This document shows positions 23,216-36,046 of a stretch of 64,000 bases of DNA, one piece after another. The position numbers and the translations under genes are program-made. Positions within the stretch are counted from its first letter, which is position 1; each line of letters begins with the position of its first letter. The DNA lies in assembly GCF_002105155.1 (NCBI RefSeq), contig NW_019029006.1:1-64000 (forward strand). Direction: 5' to 3'. Under the pieces are notes generated by a model. The model had not been told where the DNA came from. It did no database searches and worked only from the letters and a program-made list of their open reading frames with translations. The stretch comes from Lobosporangium transversale. Lineage: Eukaryota; Mortierellomycota; Mortierellomycetes; Mortierellales; Mortierellaceae.

Positions 23216-23514
23216 TTTTTGTTAGATCTAAGTCATTTGTAATTATTTATAGATGAAGGAGCTATATTTAATAATTGCAATAGTCATCACCAAATACCAA
23301 TATTGGCCCAAACGCACTCTTCCTTGTCCAGAAATCATGATTGCTTTTTCAGACTTTTAGGAGGGTTAAACACGTTCGTGTATGTGGCTTATTCGATGTA
23401 TCTTAAAACGTAAAGCCTTTTGTTGTCTCTGTACTTGACTTTACACTTTATTTTAATTGCTGGATTACCCATCGACATTGAATCGCAAACTTGCACACAT
23501 AACCAGAATACGTC

Positions 23515-26500
23515 ATGCCAGTTTCACAGGCAGACAGCATGGCTTTAGATGCTGCCATTGGTGCTTTAACAGACTATCGAAAGTACCACAGTAATCTTGT
23601 TCCTGAGTTAGCGAATCTCCTGTCTTCGGTCCATTCCTCTATTTTATCTTCGGCTACACAGCAAGCGCAGCTGAACAAATATAGTGATGTTGACGCTGTG
23701 ATTTTCTGCAAGCAGGTTAAGCGTCTCTTCAACCAGTGTCTATGTACTCTGACTAAATGGTCCGAGCTGTTAGACGCTCCAGATACCTCTGATGTCGTCC
23801 CACAAGAGTCCTCCACGATAGTTTCAACATCACATTATCAAACCCTATCTGGACCAACGTCATCAACCTCATCGTCATCATCTATGTCTACTCATACTTC
23901 AGCCATCGTAGCAAAACAAAAGCCGACCATTGGATCACTCTCGCGTTTAGGAAGTAGGACAACTACAGCAACAGTTAGAACAAGAGGTCAGGTACCAACA
24001 GCTGAGGATACACAGGCTCAAAGGCGTGTTGGAATGATGCGTGGTGCGAAGGCTAGAGCTGAAACGCCAAAAACTACTAATCATATGGAGATCAAAACAA
24101 GTACCACCAACGCTAAAGGATCAACAACAGGAGTGGCAACTCCACAGATTCAACACCCAATTGCGCTGACTAAGACTTCAATTTCCGCTAAAATGACCAC
24201 AAAAAGCAATGTGTCTGATCTGGCGTCTCACGATCGCGCTATTTACGATACAGATCGACCAACGTATTCCCATGCTGCCATACTAGTTGATGTTGGGTTT
24301 CTAGGAATTCGGACCTTAGAGGTTATGGACAAAAATGTTCCAAACAACCTGTTCGAGGTCGAAAAAGCGCGATCCAACCTAATATCAAAGATAATCCAGT
24401 TGGGCATGGTAAATAATATTGGGGAGTGGACAATAAATTGAAGGATATTGTTACATATGCTTCATGTCGTTGACTTGATTTTTATTTTGTTGATATGGAT
24501 AAGAAGTGTTGATGAATTTGTTACATCCTCTTACAATGGCAATAGAAGAGGCGAGCGCTACATGAGCTAGGGTTTTTGCGAGCCCAATTGTTTCAATGCG
24601 CCATGTCACTGTGGAATGAACCAGATTTTGATTATGGATGCGAGCATCACAAAGTCACGGCCGACTATAAGTCCATCTTATCATCGTCACCAGAGTCGAT
24701 TAAGGAGACATATCGACATCTATTCACTTTTCCTTTCCCAAAGGCATTATCAAATTTCCTGGCAGAGTTAGCTCCAGACACTATGCCTTCATCCGATACC
24801 CGACTGGACCAAGCATTGACTTTCTGCCGCCTAATCCAAGCACTTCATACTAATGCCTTACGCTGTTGGATAGATGTCAGGAATGGATCCTTGGCTCATG
24901 TATGTTTTCATACTCTAGTGCTATCTAAGAGTAAGCGATAGGCAAGCATATTGGTTTCCTAACATCGTATTTTTTTTTCGAAAATCTAGCTTTTGCCAGA
25001 CATGACGTCTCAAAAAAATTCATCATTTGACTGGTGCATGTGTATTGCCAGACTTAACCGGTCAGCTGGCCAGCAATCCCTAGACACTATTTTCAGACTC
25101 TTCTTTATTGCTGCTGGGAAAGCTCTAGGAAGCAACCCTTCTCGCGGTAAGATGCAGGGAAGGAGTTTTTTTTTGTGGAATAGATAAGCATGACTCTTGA
25201 TCTTTCATAGCACTAACGGAGCGTAATATCATGGACACAGAAGGACAGCGTAATGCCTTTATGCTCAGGATGCATGGGATCCGATACCACGGCGCTTATA
25301 GGCATCTCATAGAGACAAAAGATGACATGATTTGGGATAAACTTCTTAGATGCGGAGCTGAGTATGAAAAATCGACTAGAGAGGGTCGATCTAACGAAGA
25401 CATATTGTTCTTGGTGAGTTTATATAAAACGACATTTGAGTTTTTAAAGAATCTTTCGTCCATTGACTATGCAAGTCTACGGTTCCAAGAGTGGCGTCGA
25501 CACCTCGCTTTTTTCACACGGAAGGTAAGGGTAGCGCAAATGGGAATATTGTATGGCTTCAGGTCGAATTCATGATACATGTATAAGATATTAATGAACA
25601 AGGGTCCATTATGATACAGCTGGACAACAAAGGATTGAATGAATTTGTAGACAGTATTCCGTGTGGGGATCAAGACATGGAGATGACGGAGGCTTTGGAT
25701 AAAACCAAAGCGGAGCAAACTATGCAGCTGATTCAGTATAAAACACCAGAAGCTATAGCAAGTGATGCAATCACTAAGTTGGCCCCAGCTACTTGCTCTG
25801 CAACTGCGCAAGCTGCGTCTCTGAACACCATCTCTGTAGAACAGTTCAGTAATCGGCTCGATGATGCCGTAAGGGCACTGAAAAAGTTCGATGATGCACT
25901 GCAAGGTTGGCATTCAAGATCATTAAAAGGTATGCTGACTAATAATCTGGCTAATTGCATGGCTAAAGACACTCGAGTATTTTTTTTCCAGTGATTAATG
26001 GGTTGACTTGGTTTGATATCTCAATAGAAAACTTTGTGGAGAATTGTGTCATGGACGCAAAAGCTATGCTTTTATCGCTTGAGCGAGATTTGCCTTCAGC
26101 GCCTACCGAAAATATGTCAGCTCCAGTCCTACAGAATATGGCACGTATTTTCCGCTTTATGGACACGATTCGAAGCATTGGATCAAAATTTATGGATGCG
26201 TCCGAGAAAGTAGCTTTTTCACAAAACAGCCATGCACCACTTAAGGGGATTTCCATGGATAGACTGCAATGGTGGCTGAGTTTTGTTCAAGACATCACTA
26301 AAATCCTGTCGGACTTGACAGCTGCACTGTGGCACCGACTACATGTTGATTATCTGGTAATACGTTTCCAATGACTGAAAATGCGATGCTAAATGTTGTC
26401 TATGATATTGGCATAGAGATTAACAAGGTACTTGACCCATTCACATGCTTTTTAGACTCATCATAGCTTTAATCGCAAAACAGTTCCAGATCCAGCAAAA

Positions 26501-29500
26501 TTGTCATGTGCAAGGGTCGACGCTATCCTTTTTCTTTTCAGGCTTTATCAGTCCAATTTCAATATCGCACATGCTATCAAGACAGCAACCATTCTAACAT
26601 GCCTAGAGTCTGCCTTCACGTTAGCAAAGGAGATGAATGACGATGAGTCGCTTCCATGGATATCAAATGCGCTTTACAACCTAGGTGGAGCTCTATTTAA
26701 GGCTGGTAGACGTAGTGAGGCTATTCGACCACTTGAGATCGCCGTTGAATGCTATTCTGCTTGGCTCCAAGACGATCTTTCAACGGACAGGAGTCTTGAA
26801 AACATTGAGAGCAGTAGAAGTGAACTTAGGTCCAGGTCGGCGGAAAGGCTCGTTTTAGCAAATCGATACGAAGTTCTAGGTGTCTGTCTCCAAGCTGCCG
26901 ACGACCTAAGTGGCGCACTAAAATGCTTCAACTCTGGTCTCTGCGTTTTGCCACTGAACGCATTTCTGGCTATAGATGCAGCCATGATGGGAGGCCTAAA
27001 TGTATCTCAGCTTCCTGCTGCTAAACTATTGAACCGGCGCGCGCGCATTCTACTAATGATGGAGGGATCACGGTTTAGTTCTATAGTCACAGTACCAGAG
27101 TTTGAATCAAAAGTGATGCAGCCTGACGTTCCAGTTCACATTTGCGGTATCGTGCAAGAATTCGAGTGCCGGATTCTGGGTGTCCTCAGTGTTAAAACAA
27201 ACTACACAAATCAGTGCAGTGAAGAGCAGATCGAAGTCCTTAGACACCTAATCACAAGAGTTTATCGCGGTGGTCAAGGGATGATGAACCCAATCAGGCG
27301 GGCTCGTGTCCTAATTCAATTAGCGATGTTGTACCAGTCCAGGCCAGAGATTGACTTGCAGCAGGAGGCACCTCATCTTGTTGAGGAGGCAGTAGAGATC
27401 CTAAAAGAAAAGGATCTCAAAGCAGATTTGGCGCTAGAGCCAGTTAGGAACCACCATCTGGCTTTGGCCTACTCGTGGAATGGAGTTCTAGATCGCTGTC
27501 GAGGAGATGGACTATTAAGAAGATCGAAGCCGTTTCAGATTGCTCTCCAGCTCTGGGAGTTAATTCTTGGCAAAATCGAGTGCTTTACTTCAACCGAAGA
27601 TTCACGGCTTATTAATCATCAGCTCGAAGTTGACAAGATCAGGAAACAGCTACCTGAACCAGAGTTTTTATATGATCACCTACAGATGTTGGCGGATTGC
27701 CTAGGCATGATAGACTATCATGTATTACAGGTTCAAGTTTATTTGCTCATGTTGAAGTTGTGTAATGGTGTAATGACTACCATAGAGAACACTTGTGGAG
27801 GTATGTGATTTACTGATGGAGGGAATTTTCAATATAGTATTTAATATTTTATTTCTGATTGTATTACACAGTCTTAACCACGCTTTTTTCTTTAATTTCA
27901 TTTTGTTATTCATCCCGTATGTGCGCTAAAGATGCTGTAAGGATATATGCTAGAATGGGGCAAGCATACCTCGCTCTCGGATATTCGGGTAAAGCTAAAA
28001 TGGCGCTTAATCATGGCAAACACATTTTAGGAGAAATGGCGAGAATACCGAGAGATTCTTCGCTCTCTGGTGGAGCTTATGCTACATGGTTGCTTATCCA
28101 CAGCTTGTATCTGATGTCTGTGGGACTTAAAACCCAAGGTGTAGCTACTTATAATCAGGCAAGATACCATTCCGAACAGCACTACGTTTCCAACAGCCAT
28201 CATGAAAGTATCGAGAGCAATTCATCCAAAATTGGAATGTTATCTCGAAAGGTTGAGATCAAATTCCAGAGAGCTATAGTCATCGTTGAGGCGTACCTAG
28301 CGCGGTCACAGCTGCTTTTGCACGAAGGAGATCTCTCCGAGGCTATTCTAGATTCAAAAAGAGCTGGTCGACAGCTTAGCCGCATAGTCACCACATTATC
28401 TACGGCTATCAAGTCTGCCAGAATGGACCCTAATATTGTCACTCGTCAACCTATCGAAAATCCATTCTTAGTCCGGCCACAGACAACAATACCAAGCGAG
28501 ACACAGACTCAGGACCCTACAATGAATGAGAGTAGACAACTATGGCAAACTTTGGAAAAACTGATAACACAGAGATATCAATGGATTATATTCCGGCTAT
28601 TAATCGAGACATATCACCAATTAGGAAGGCTGTACTTAGTACAAGGCAGCGCGCGTGAAGCAGACTACTTTTTTAATGAAGGTCGACATATTGCGCAGCT
28701 CTCAAAGTCGGGAAAGTCCATCGGCCGATTTATGTTGGAGCAGGCAGAGCTAAAACTGCGGCGGCATGAATGGAAGGAGAGTCAGCAAATTCTTCAAGAA
28801 CTGGATATGTGGGGAGAAGAATCCAATGCTAGCGCCTTGGTCTGGGAAATCAAGGATGTGAAGATTCAATTGCTGAATGGCGACCTTTATTTCGCAAATC
28901 AAGAGCTCAAGCAGTCCCTGAAAGCATATTGCTTCGCAGATGAGGTGTTGACGCATTTGATGGACAAGGCTTTCATCTCAGAACTGGAACACCTCGTCAT
29001 TAGGGAGCCGCAGACACCACGCGAATCGAGATTAACCACGGTTAATGGTTTACAAGGAGCCAATATTCGGGGTATTCTGCGTCCTCAAATTGAGGGTTTA
29101 TATGAGGGTGGCCTAGGAATGTCCGATCAAGCTCAGTTCGAGTGTGTGGCCTTAGCTGGAATCAAGGCCACAATGGGATACAGGAGTGGATTGATTCTTG
29201 GCCTAAATGGTCGCCGAGCAGAGGCGTTTACTATGATTGAGAGATCAAAGGCGGAGGACCCCGTAGCACTCACCATTGAAGAGTACCACTTGACAAAAGC
29301 AAAAGTGCTGATTCTGGAATTGGAGGATACAATGTCAAAAAACTTGTTGTATGCCATGATGCCAGACTCGGCATTGTCCATTGGACTCTTCAGAAAGCTA
29401 CAAATCCAGGACTTGGTGTCGCCCACTACATTATTTAACCAATCCTTTATTCATAGCGACAATGGGGTATTGCGGTCTTTGAATACAAAGCAGGAGTCGC

Positions 29501-32432
29501 TTTTGTCGTCGCCATCGGTTCGTGTCACAAAAATGACACGCCATCATCAATCGCAACTTAAGTATGAGACAACGCTGCAGAGCCCTTCAAAACAGCGCAG
29601 TTCTAGGAAACACCAAAAAGGAACTCAGAAGGGCCTAGGTGACCACTGCCGAGAGCTTATGAAGCAAGCTCATGAGAATCTCATGGCTGCATATCACTGT
29701 ATGATAAAGGCTCATTCACCTCACACTATATCGGAGGTCTGCTTAAAACAAATCTACCTTTCTGTCCTCGAGTCGTGCTTTTGCCAGGAGACAGCTCTAA
29801 ATGGGAAACAAAATGAACACATTGACACTATCAACCATGATATGGCTGTTCGAGCAGCCTGTTATTTGGAAATGGCAAAAGCGATCACACAGCATCGCGA
29901 AATGCATAGCTTAATTAGACAGAAGCTCAACCCAGAGGCATTGTACAACGACCAGACTTGGCCTAGCGAAATCCAGCTTCAAGTCAATAACCCAGAATCT
30001 TCTCTTCCTCAACTCTGTGATTTCCGGTTGGACAACGAGCGATCAACTCAACAGCAACTGGGACCAAAGACGGTTCACCTAGTTGGACTCGAAAAACCAA
30101 GGCGGCTGAGATTGATAGCTGATGATGATAGGAATGATGATCAAGAATTCGCGGATGTTGACGTAAACATGGGTAGCTGCCAAGACGATGAGAACGCTAA
30201 GGCTGATGAAGACAATGATCTCCGGAATGTGGGGATGCGCCCAGAGGATCTCCTCACTCGTTGTGGCCGAAGAGAGTATTATGACCGACAAAGTAAGCTT
30301 CATTCCTCCACATCCTTCGGTAATGAACGACCAATCCTTGAGATAATGGATAAGATCTACAGTGACGACACTCAAGTGATAAATGGCCAGTCGGATACTT
30401 TCCAGAAAAGATATATTGACATTTTGCCCAAAAAGTGGACAGTGGTCTCATTGTCCATGGATGTAGAGCGTGAGGTGAACCAGGAGCACGAGATAAATAT
30501 AGAGCGTGATGTACTTTATGTCAATCGTATGCGGGCAGGAGCAACGCCGTTAGTTCTACGACTGCCTTTAAATCGGGGGTATCAGAGGGAAGACGATCAT
30601 CAAAACCTTGGCTTTGGTGTCGCAATGGGCTTTGATGAAGAAGAAAGCACACCTGTTGAACCATTGTCCTTCAAGAAGGCAGTGAAGGAATTCCAGGATA
30701 TTATGTTGAGTAGCCAAGAGACATTAGCGCAAACTTCGTCGAAACAACATTCAGCAGCTACAAGTTCGGTTAAATTTGCTCAAGCTCCAATGGAGTTGAC
30801 GAGAGAGGCCAAGGCAGAGTGGTGGCGTCAACGTCAGAGGCTGGACGAACGTTTGTATACCCTTTTATGTTTGATACAAGATCAGTGGCTGGGTGGGCTG
30901 AAAGGGATCATTCAGTCTCATAACACGCCAGTGAACGAGGAAAACCTGATGAATTTTAAACGAGCCCTTGAATGGATTATGTCTCAAGCTGTGCACTCCA
31001 TGTCAACTGCCTCTACTGGTGCGGAAGCTGGCACACCGGACCAGGATGAAAGTACAGCTGCTTCAAGTAAAGACTCTATCTTACAACTGGAGATCAATGT
31101 TGATTTATGTCGAGTGATATTGAACCTTGGTGATCAGCCATCGTTCACCGAGCTCAAAGATCTAATATACTTTTTATTGGATGCCTATCTCTATAACGGG
31201 GCTGTCCCTTCGGCATCGACCTGCACACCACTTTACGGGCCAAGCCCGACATCAGCGTCATCATCCCCTATCATTGAATATTCAGAGGTGCAATTCGGCA
31301 AGATTGCATTACAGATCAAGAAAGCTCTCTGCTGCTATTGGGAAGCTGAGACAGAGGCCAAGAACAACGGGTTTGACGATGGGGCACACGTCATTCTGAT
31401 ACTCGACAAGCACTTACAGATCTTTCCTTGGGAATCTTGCCCCGTCCTACGTGAAGAAGCTGTCTCAAGAGTACCTTCCATTTGGTTCTTGAGAGATAGG
31501 ATTCTGCAGCAAAAATATTGTATATTCAAGGGTAGTCAACATGAGAGACGGAATGAAGGCCATAGTAGCCTTACCCGCTTAAATGAGGCGAACGCTGCTG
31601 ATGAACTTCAAAGTATTATGGGTTGTGAGTGGCAGGATCTTGTAGTAGATCCACAAAAGACGTTTTATATTCTGAATCCCGGTGGAGACCTCAAGAATAC
31701 CGAAGACGAATTCAAGGAGTATGTGGAGAGCCAACAAGGATGGGGTGGGGTAACAGGCCGAGCACCTTTGGACCTTGAGTGTATCAATGGACTCTCGAAA
31801 CATGATTTATATATGTAAGTTTATGATATGTGCCTGTTTTCCATTATGCTGTTCATTTCTCATTTGAGCATGTGTCTTAACATGGCTCCTTCGTTTGTTG
31901 ACTGCATGCTTGTTTTATTAGTTACTTTGGACATTCTGGTGGTGAACAGTACATCCGATCAACTCAGATTCGACAGCTCGGTCATTGCGCTGTTTCACTA
32001 CTCTTAGGTTGTAGCTCAGGATGCCTGAAAGGTGATGGAGAGTTCGATCCGACTGGCAATGTGATGAACTATCTTCTGGCTGGATGTCCTACAATTGTGG
32101 CTAATCTCTGGGATGTCACCGACAAGGACCTTGATCGTTTTAGCATGGCCACTTTCCAAATGTGGGGTTTGGATAGGAACCGTTCCTACATGGCATCCTT
32201 CGAGGAAAAGCCTAATTACATGGAGCAAGGGTTGGATGATGTAATTGCTGAAGGGCTAGATAATTTAGAAGAGGGGAAAATAGAACTAAAAAGTTATGAT
32301 GATTGTGAGCCGCAACTGTCATTAGTAGAGGCAGTCAAAGAGGCGCGCGAGAAGTGCAAGCTCAAATACTTGGTCGGTGCTGCCTCAGTGGTGTATGGAA
32401 TCCCCTGCTTCTTGAAAAGCTATGGAGTATAG
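23515..32432 (+). CDS. ESP1: Separase (peptidase C50, cohesin-cleaving protease)
   Basis: Separase cleaves the kleisin subunit of cohesin at anaphase onset. Nine exons (23515-24408, 24546-24899, 24990-25146, 25211-25524, 25620-25929, 25992-26356, 26456-27800, 27932-31814, 31922-32432) sum to 2,710 residues, all in phase. The long N-terminal part is helical and TPR-like (for example ALYNLGGALFKAGRRSEAIRPLE and AYLALGYSGKAKMALNHGK). The protease domain lies at the C-terminus: the YFGHSGGEQY segment bears the catalytic His, and SLLLGCSSG the catalytic Cys, followed by AGCPTIVANLWDVTDKDLDRFS, the family signature. The usual reading around the histidine is GHGSGEQY; here Gly and Ser are swapped. 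The protein is longer than the roughly 1,600-2,100 residues of yeast, Aspergillus and human separases. An acceptor at 27871 is also in frame and would add 20 residues. Exon 2 could begin at 24546 or 24549. Confidence 0.95.
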
Positions 32433-33477
32433 TATCTTGAGTAAAATAAATAGAATGTATTGTCGCACAGCCACTGGACTATAGCCTACCATGAACCTTA
32501 ATTGCTCTAAGACTATCTTCGTTTGTTTTCGGATTACTCTGGTCAATAATTCATAGGCACAAAAAAAAAAAAAAAAAAAAAAAAAAAACAAGGGTTGGAG
32601 AATGTGACAGCATCAGTTGAAGACATTTTGCCATGCTCTCCTACTTGGTAGCCTGCTTAAAACTTTGCGGCATGGTAATTCTTGGTCGGAAGCACACGAG
32701 CATCCGTACTACTGTCATGCTAACTAGGTTATGGTTTTTTCAGACTTGAGCAAAGCGTTTAATACTGCGGGCATGACAAATGGCACCAAAAGCTGGTTTC
32801 ATGACCTGTACTGCACAGTAGCGGACTCGTATAATGATTACTTTTCTCCATTGGCACGTTGCAACCATGCTGTGGCCAATTTATCGGTAGTGGACGCGTA
32901 GAATGACTTGAATGTAGGCTGAGAGTAACCAAATAAAGCTCTGAGGCGTCTGCCTACATCGATTTACTGGATGCATTTGGTAATGATGCTCACACCTCAG
33001 TTGCAAAAGTTAGGAAAAATAGTCAGTGCAGTCAAGACGTCGGGAAGCGTTCGGCGACTGAGATGAAGGGTGGCAAGCTGGACATCAATTTTATTTCTGA
33101 CAATAGATCAGTGTTACTGACAGCCTATTGAGCTCGATATTACAGGCAATGGTGCCTTTATACATTTATATAAATGTATATATATTGACACAGTTGTATA
33201 TTTGCACAAATATTGGCATGCGTGGTGAGGTGCTGGGCTCTATTTCCATGTGGCTGGGGAAATTGAGATAGGCTTGTTGTATGCGCATTGCACATTTCCC
33301 TTTTTCTTTCTTTAATTTCTCCAACAATATCAGCAAAACAACTGTCTCAGCAAAGTCTTGGCATCATTTTATACCATACTGAACCTTACCTCTTTACTCA
33401 ATAATCCGCAGCACTAAAAAGTGACCAGAAGAATATTGGAGAATAAAGATAGCCAGCTACAACAACCACTCGCAGTT
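32433..33477. other. Spacer with A28 run and palindrome
   Basis: About 1 kb without a gene. It contains an A run at 32561-32588 and a perfect 22-base palindrome at 33159-33180 (TATACATTTATATAAATGTATA). No ORF with support on either strand. Confidence 0.6.
33159..33180. repeat. Perfect 22-bp AT-rich palindrome
   Basis: TATACATTTA followed by TATAAATGTATA reads identically on both strands. It lies about 300 bases upstream of the next gene. Confidence 0.75.
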
Positions 33478-33712
33478 ATGCTTTTATACTCCACTATTTC
33501 TGTATACCGCACACGGCTTGCTCAAGAATGGCCTCGATTAGTTGTTGCTCTCGTATCCGTTTATGGGATATGCTATTCCATCAGCACCATACAAACTAGC
33601 AATAACGAGATCCATAAATTCGAACAGCTGAATGGTATGTTTTTAGCCTTTATTCCATATTTTTTTCGTACATGTCGATTATTCTTTCCTATTAACCTGC
33701 TATAGACGGTCA

Positions 33713-33757
<45 letters not shown>

Positions 33758-34894
33758 GACTTGTCACGTTTTTCTTTTCATAAACCATCACCGACGTTCA
33801 ATCCAGTATCTATTGCCTACGAATCCTCACAATTGGCATTCAGCTCTAGCATCGAAGCCAGAAAGGCAGAGCCTTCAACTGGTGCTGACACTGACGACAG
33901 CAGTAGCCGTAGAGGACGTAGACCCAATCCAGGCACCAATTCTCAACATCAATCTGAGTTCAGCAAAAAGAATAACGCTGGTGTTAGCAGCAATAAGAAT
34001 AACTCTCCACAAAGAAGCCCAACATCGACAAAAGAAACAAGGGGTAACTTCAAGAAGAATGGATTCCGGAACTTCCATTCACTATTGCCCCTGGTCAGTC
34101 AAATGCTCTTGGTACGCAACCCAGATCTCGTGAATTTTGACTATGAAGGTACAGAGCTGGTAATTGTCTATACTCTTCTCGTCATGTCCTCGCTATCAAT
34201 CATTGACAATGCTATTGGGCTCATGGTGGCGACTCGACGGTCATTACGATTGACTCAGGTGGCATTTGCGATATGGTGTCTACGGTTCTTATTCCGTATC
34301 CTATCATTGGTCTCCATCCTATTTATGCTGACAGCTGGAACAAAGTTTCGGAAGTTCCTATTGTCCTCAAATATAGGGTTCCATGGCGGTGATAGCAATG
34401 GTTTGGATGATCTGGATGCTTTGGATGGTGATAGCGCTGATAGTAATGGTAACATAGAGGCGTCCAGAATGATCATACTCACAACCCTAGAAGTTATCAT
34501 TGCTGCTGTTCATGGATGGTCGCTTTTGGTGTTGATTCGAGATCTTAGGAACCAACCTCGACCTAGAACAATTGTTAGTCAGATATGGGTCTGGTTCTGT
34601 GAGACTAGATGGGGTCAACACTTAGGTATAGGTCGATGGATCGGAGCAAGTTATGATAATTTTGATAGCATAAGCGGTATTATTAGTAACAATGGCAACG
34701 GAGGTGGTGAAACTGGAAGCATCTATAGCCTTGATGCTAGCCACGGTGGCAGTGGAGTTCGTAACGGTCTCCTCAGTAGCGCAAGTAGTATCTATAGCAT
34801 AGCAGTCTCTCCACCTGAAATGGCAGGTGTTGTTGCGGTGACTCGATCGCGAGCATCGAGTATATGTAGCTTCAACAGTGTTGAGAAAACGTAG
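33478..34894 (+). CDS. Unassigned multi-pass membrane protein
   Basis: Two exons (33478-33634, 33759-34894) join in phase to 430 residues. I do not recognise the family. Hydrophobic segments: RLVVALVSVYGICYSIST near residue 20, LVIVYTLLVMSSLSI and a following amphipathic stretch near residue 180, VAFAIWCLRFLFRILSLVS near 220, and IILTTLEVIIAAVHGWSLLVL near 300. Between the first and second segments is a polar Ser/Asn-rich region (about residues 75-160). The C-terminal tail is Gly/Ser/Asn-rich with two SIYS repeats (SIYSLDAS, SSIYSIAVS). The predicted topology is four transmembrane helices; localisation is unknown. The intron ends in the largest T-run/A-run block of the window (T26 A14), directly before the acceptor. 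Confidence 0.7.
33718..33757. repeat. T26-A14 block at a splice acceptor
   Basis: A T run passes straight into an A run that ends in the acceptor AG at 33757-33758, so the RNA could fold back on itself just before the splice site. Confidence 0.8.
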
Positions 34895-35166
34895 TTTATA
34901 TTATGTTTATTAGAGCGTCCACTTTTTTTAATCAAAATACTCATTCATTTGCCCTCAGAGTAGAATATTTATTATGTGTAGTAGTTGCTCTAACACTTAT
35001 TGCGCGTTTAAAGTAGTACCAGGCCGCCATGGCATATAATCGCATAAAATATCACTAAAAAGTCGCATACAAGCCACGTCCTGACCAAGATGCCTTTTGC
35101 GCTTCCAGCAAGTCTGTTCTCTCTTGTTTCATTCCTCATAAAGTATTCAGCTCATATCCTTCAATT

Positions 35167-35820
35167 ATGATCGACGATTTCCATAAAGGGCTTGAGCCTG
35201 CTTCAGTCCCACAGGATGGCTCTGACCTCCGTATCCTTATCGTCCATACTCGCTGGAACTCTGCCATCGTCCAAGGACTGGTTGCAGGTGCAAAGAAAGC
35301 AATGATCGAGCAACACAAGGTCAAGCCTGAGAACATTGTCATTGAATCTGTTCCCGGTGCATACGAACTTCCATTTGCTGCTAAGAAGCTTCTTGAGGTC
35401 TCACAGATTCGTGCTGCGGAAGGCGCGAGTGATTTGATGGGTAATGTCAATCTCTTGGATGGCTTAAATCTTTCTTCGCCAACAGGAACTACTTCTGCCC
35501 CTTCATCAGCCAAAGCCTCAACAACGGCGACCAGTAGTGCAGGCAACAAACAAGCATTTGATGCAGTGATCTGTATTGGCGTCTTGATCAAAGGCTCGAC
35601 TATGCATTTTGAATATATCTGTGAGGCTGTGACGCAAGGAATTATGCGTGTCGGATTAGATTCAGGTGTACCAGTAATCTTTGGGGTTCTTACCTGCTTG
35701 AACGAAGAACAGGCATTGAGCCGTGCAGGCATGGACAAGGATGGCAAGGGTCATAACCATGGCTTGGACTGGGGTTCTGGTGCCGTAGAGATGGCGCTTT
35801 TGAAGAGTCGTCCTCTCTAA
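35167..35820 (+). CDS. RIB4: 6,7-dimethyl-8-ribityllumazine synthase
   Basis: This enzyme makes the penultimate intermediate of riboflavin from a pyrimidinedione and dihydroxybutanone phosphate. It is a single exon of 217 residues. The family motifs are in order: RILIVHTRWNSAIVQGLVAGA (substrate-binding Trp/Asn), VPGAYELPFAAKKL, DAVICIGVLIKGSTMHFEYI (GxxIxGxTxHF), VPVIFGVLTCLNEEQAL, and HNHGLDWGSGAVEMAL with the RAG...H segment. Between FAAKKLLEVSQIRA and DAVICIG lies an insertion of about 48 residues rich in Ser, Thr and Ala, where typical enzymes have only a few residues. That lengthens the protein beyond the usual 150-170. The stop is 226 bases upstream of the VPS45 ATG. Confidence 0.95.
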   Translation: MIDDFHKGLEPASVPQDGSDLRILIVHTRWNSAIVQGLVAGAKKAMIEQHKVKPENIVIESVPGAYELPFAAKKLLEVSQIRAAEGASDLMGNVNLLDGLNLSSPTGTTSAPSSAKASTTATSSAGNKQAFDAVICIGVLIKGSTMHFEYICEAVTQGIMRVGLDSGVPVIFGVLTCLNEEQALSRAGMDKDGKGHNHGLDWGSGAVEMALLKSRPL

Positions 35821-36046
35821 AAAAATCTATTTCCCATTCCCTTTATTCAACTGCTTTTATTTTTGTAAATAGTTCTGATAACTCAACGAAAAATAAATCC
35901 TGGTTAACTAAAAACGAAACATAAAACTGTGTCAATGGGCGTCTGATTTTTTACACGTGGCATGCATTTGATTAATAGTCGTAAGAAGCAAGATCGCGTT
36001 TTGCATCATTTCTTCATTCCATGCATGACCTCTGTTTCTGATAAAC

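Noticed and set aside
26417..26430. 11-nt microexon AGATTAACAAG in separase between TAG and GTAC
   Set aside because: A direct splice from 26356 to 26456 keeps frame without it, so it is unnecessary.
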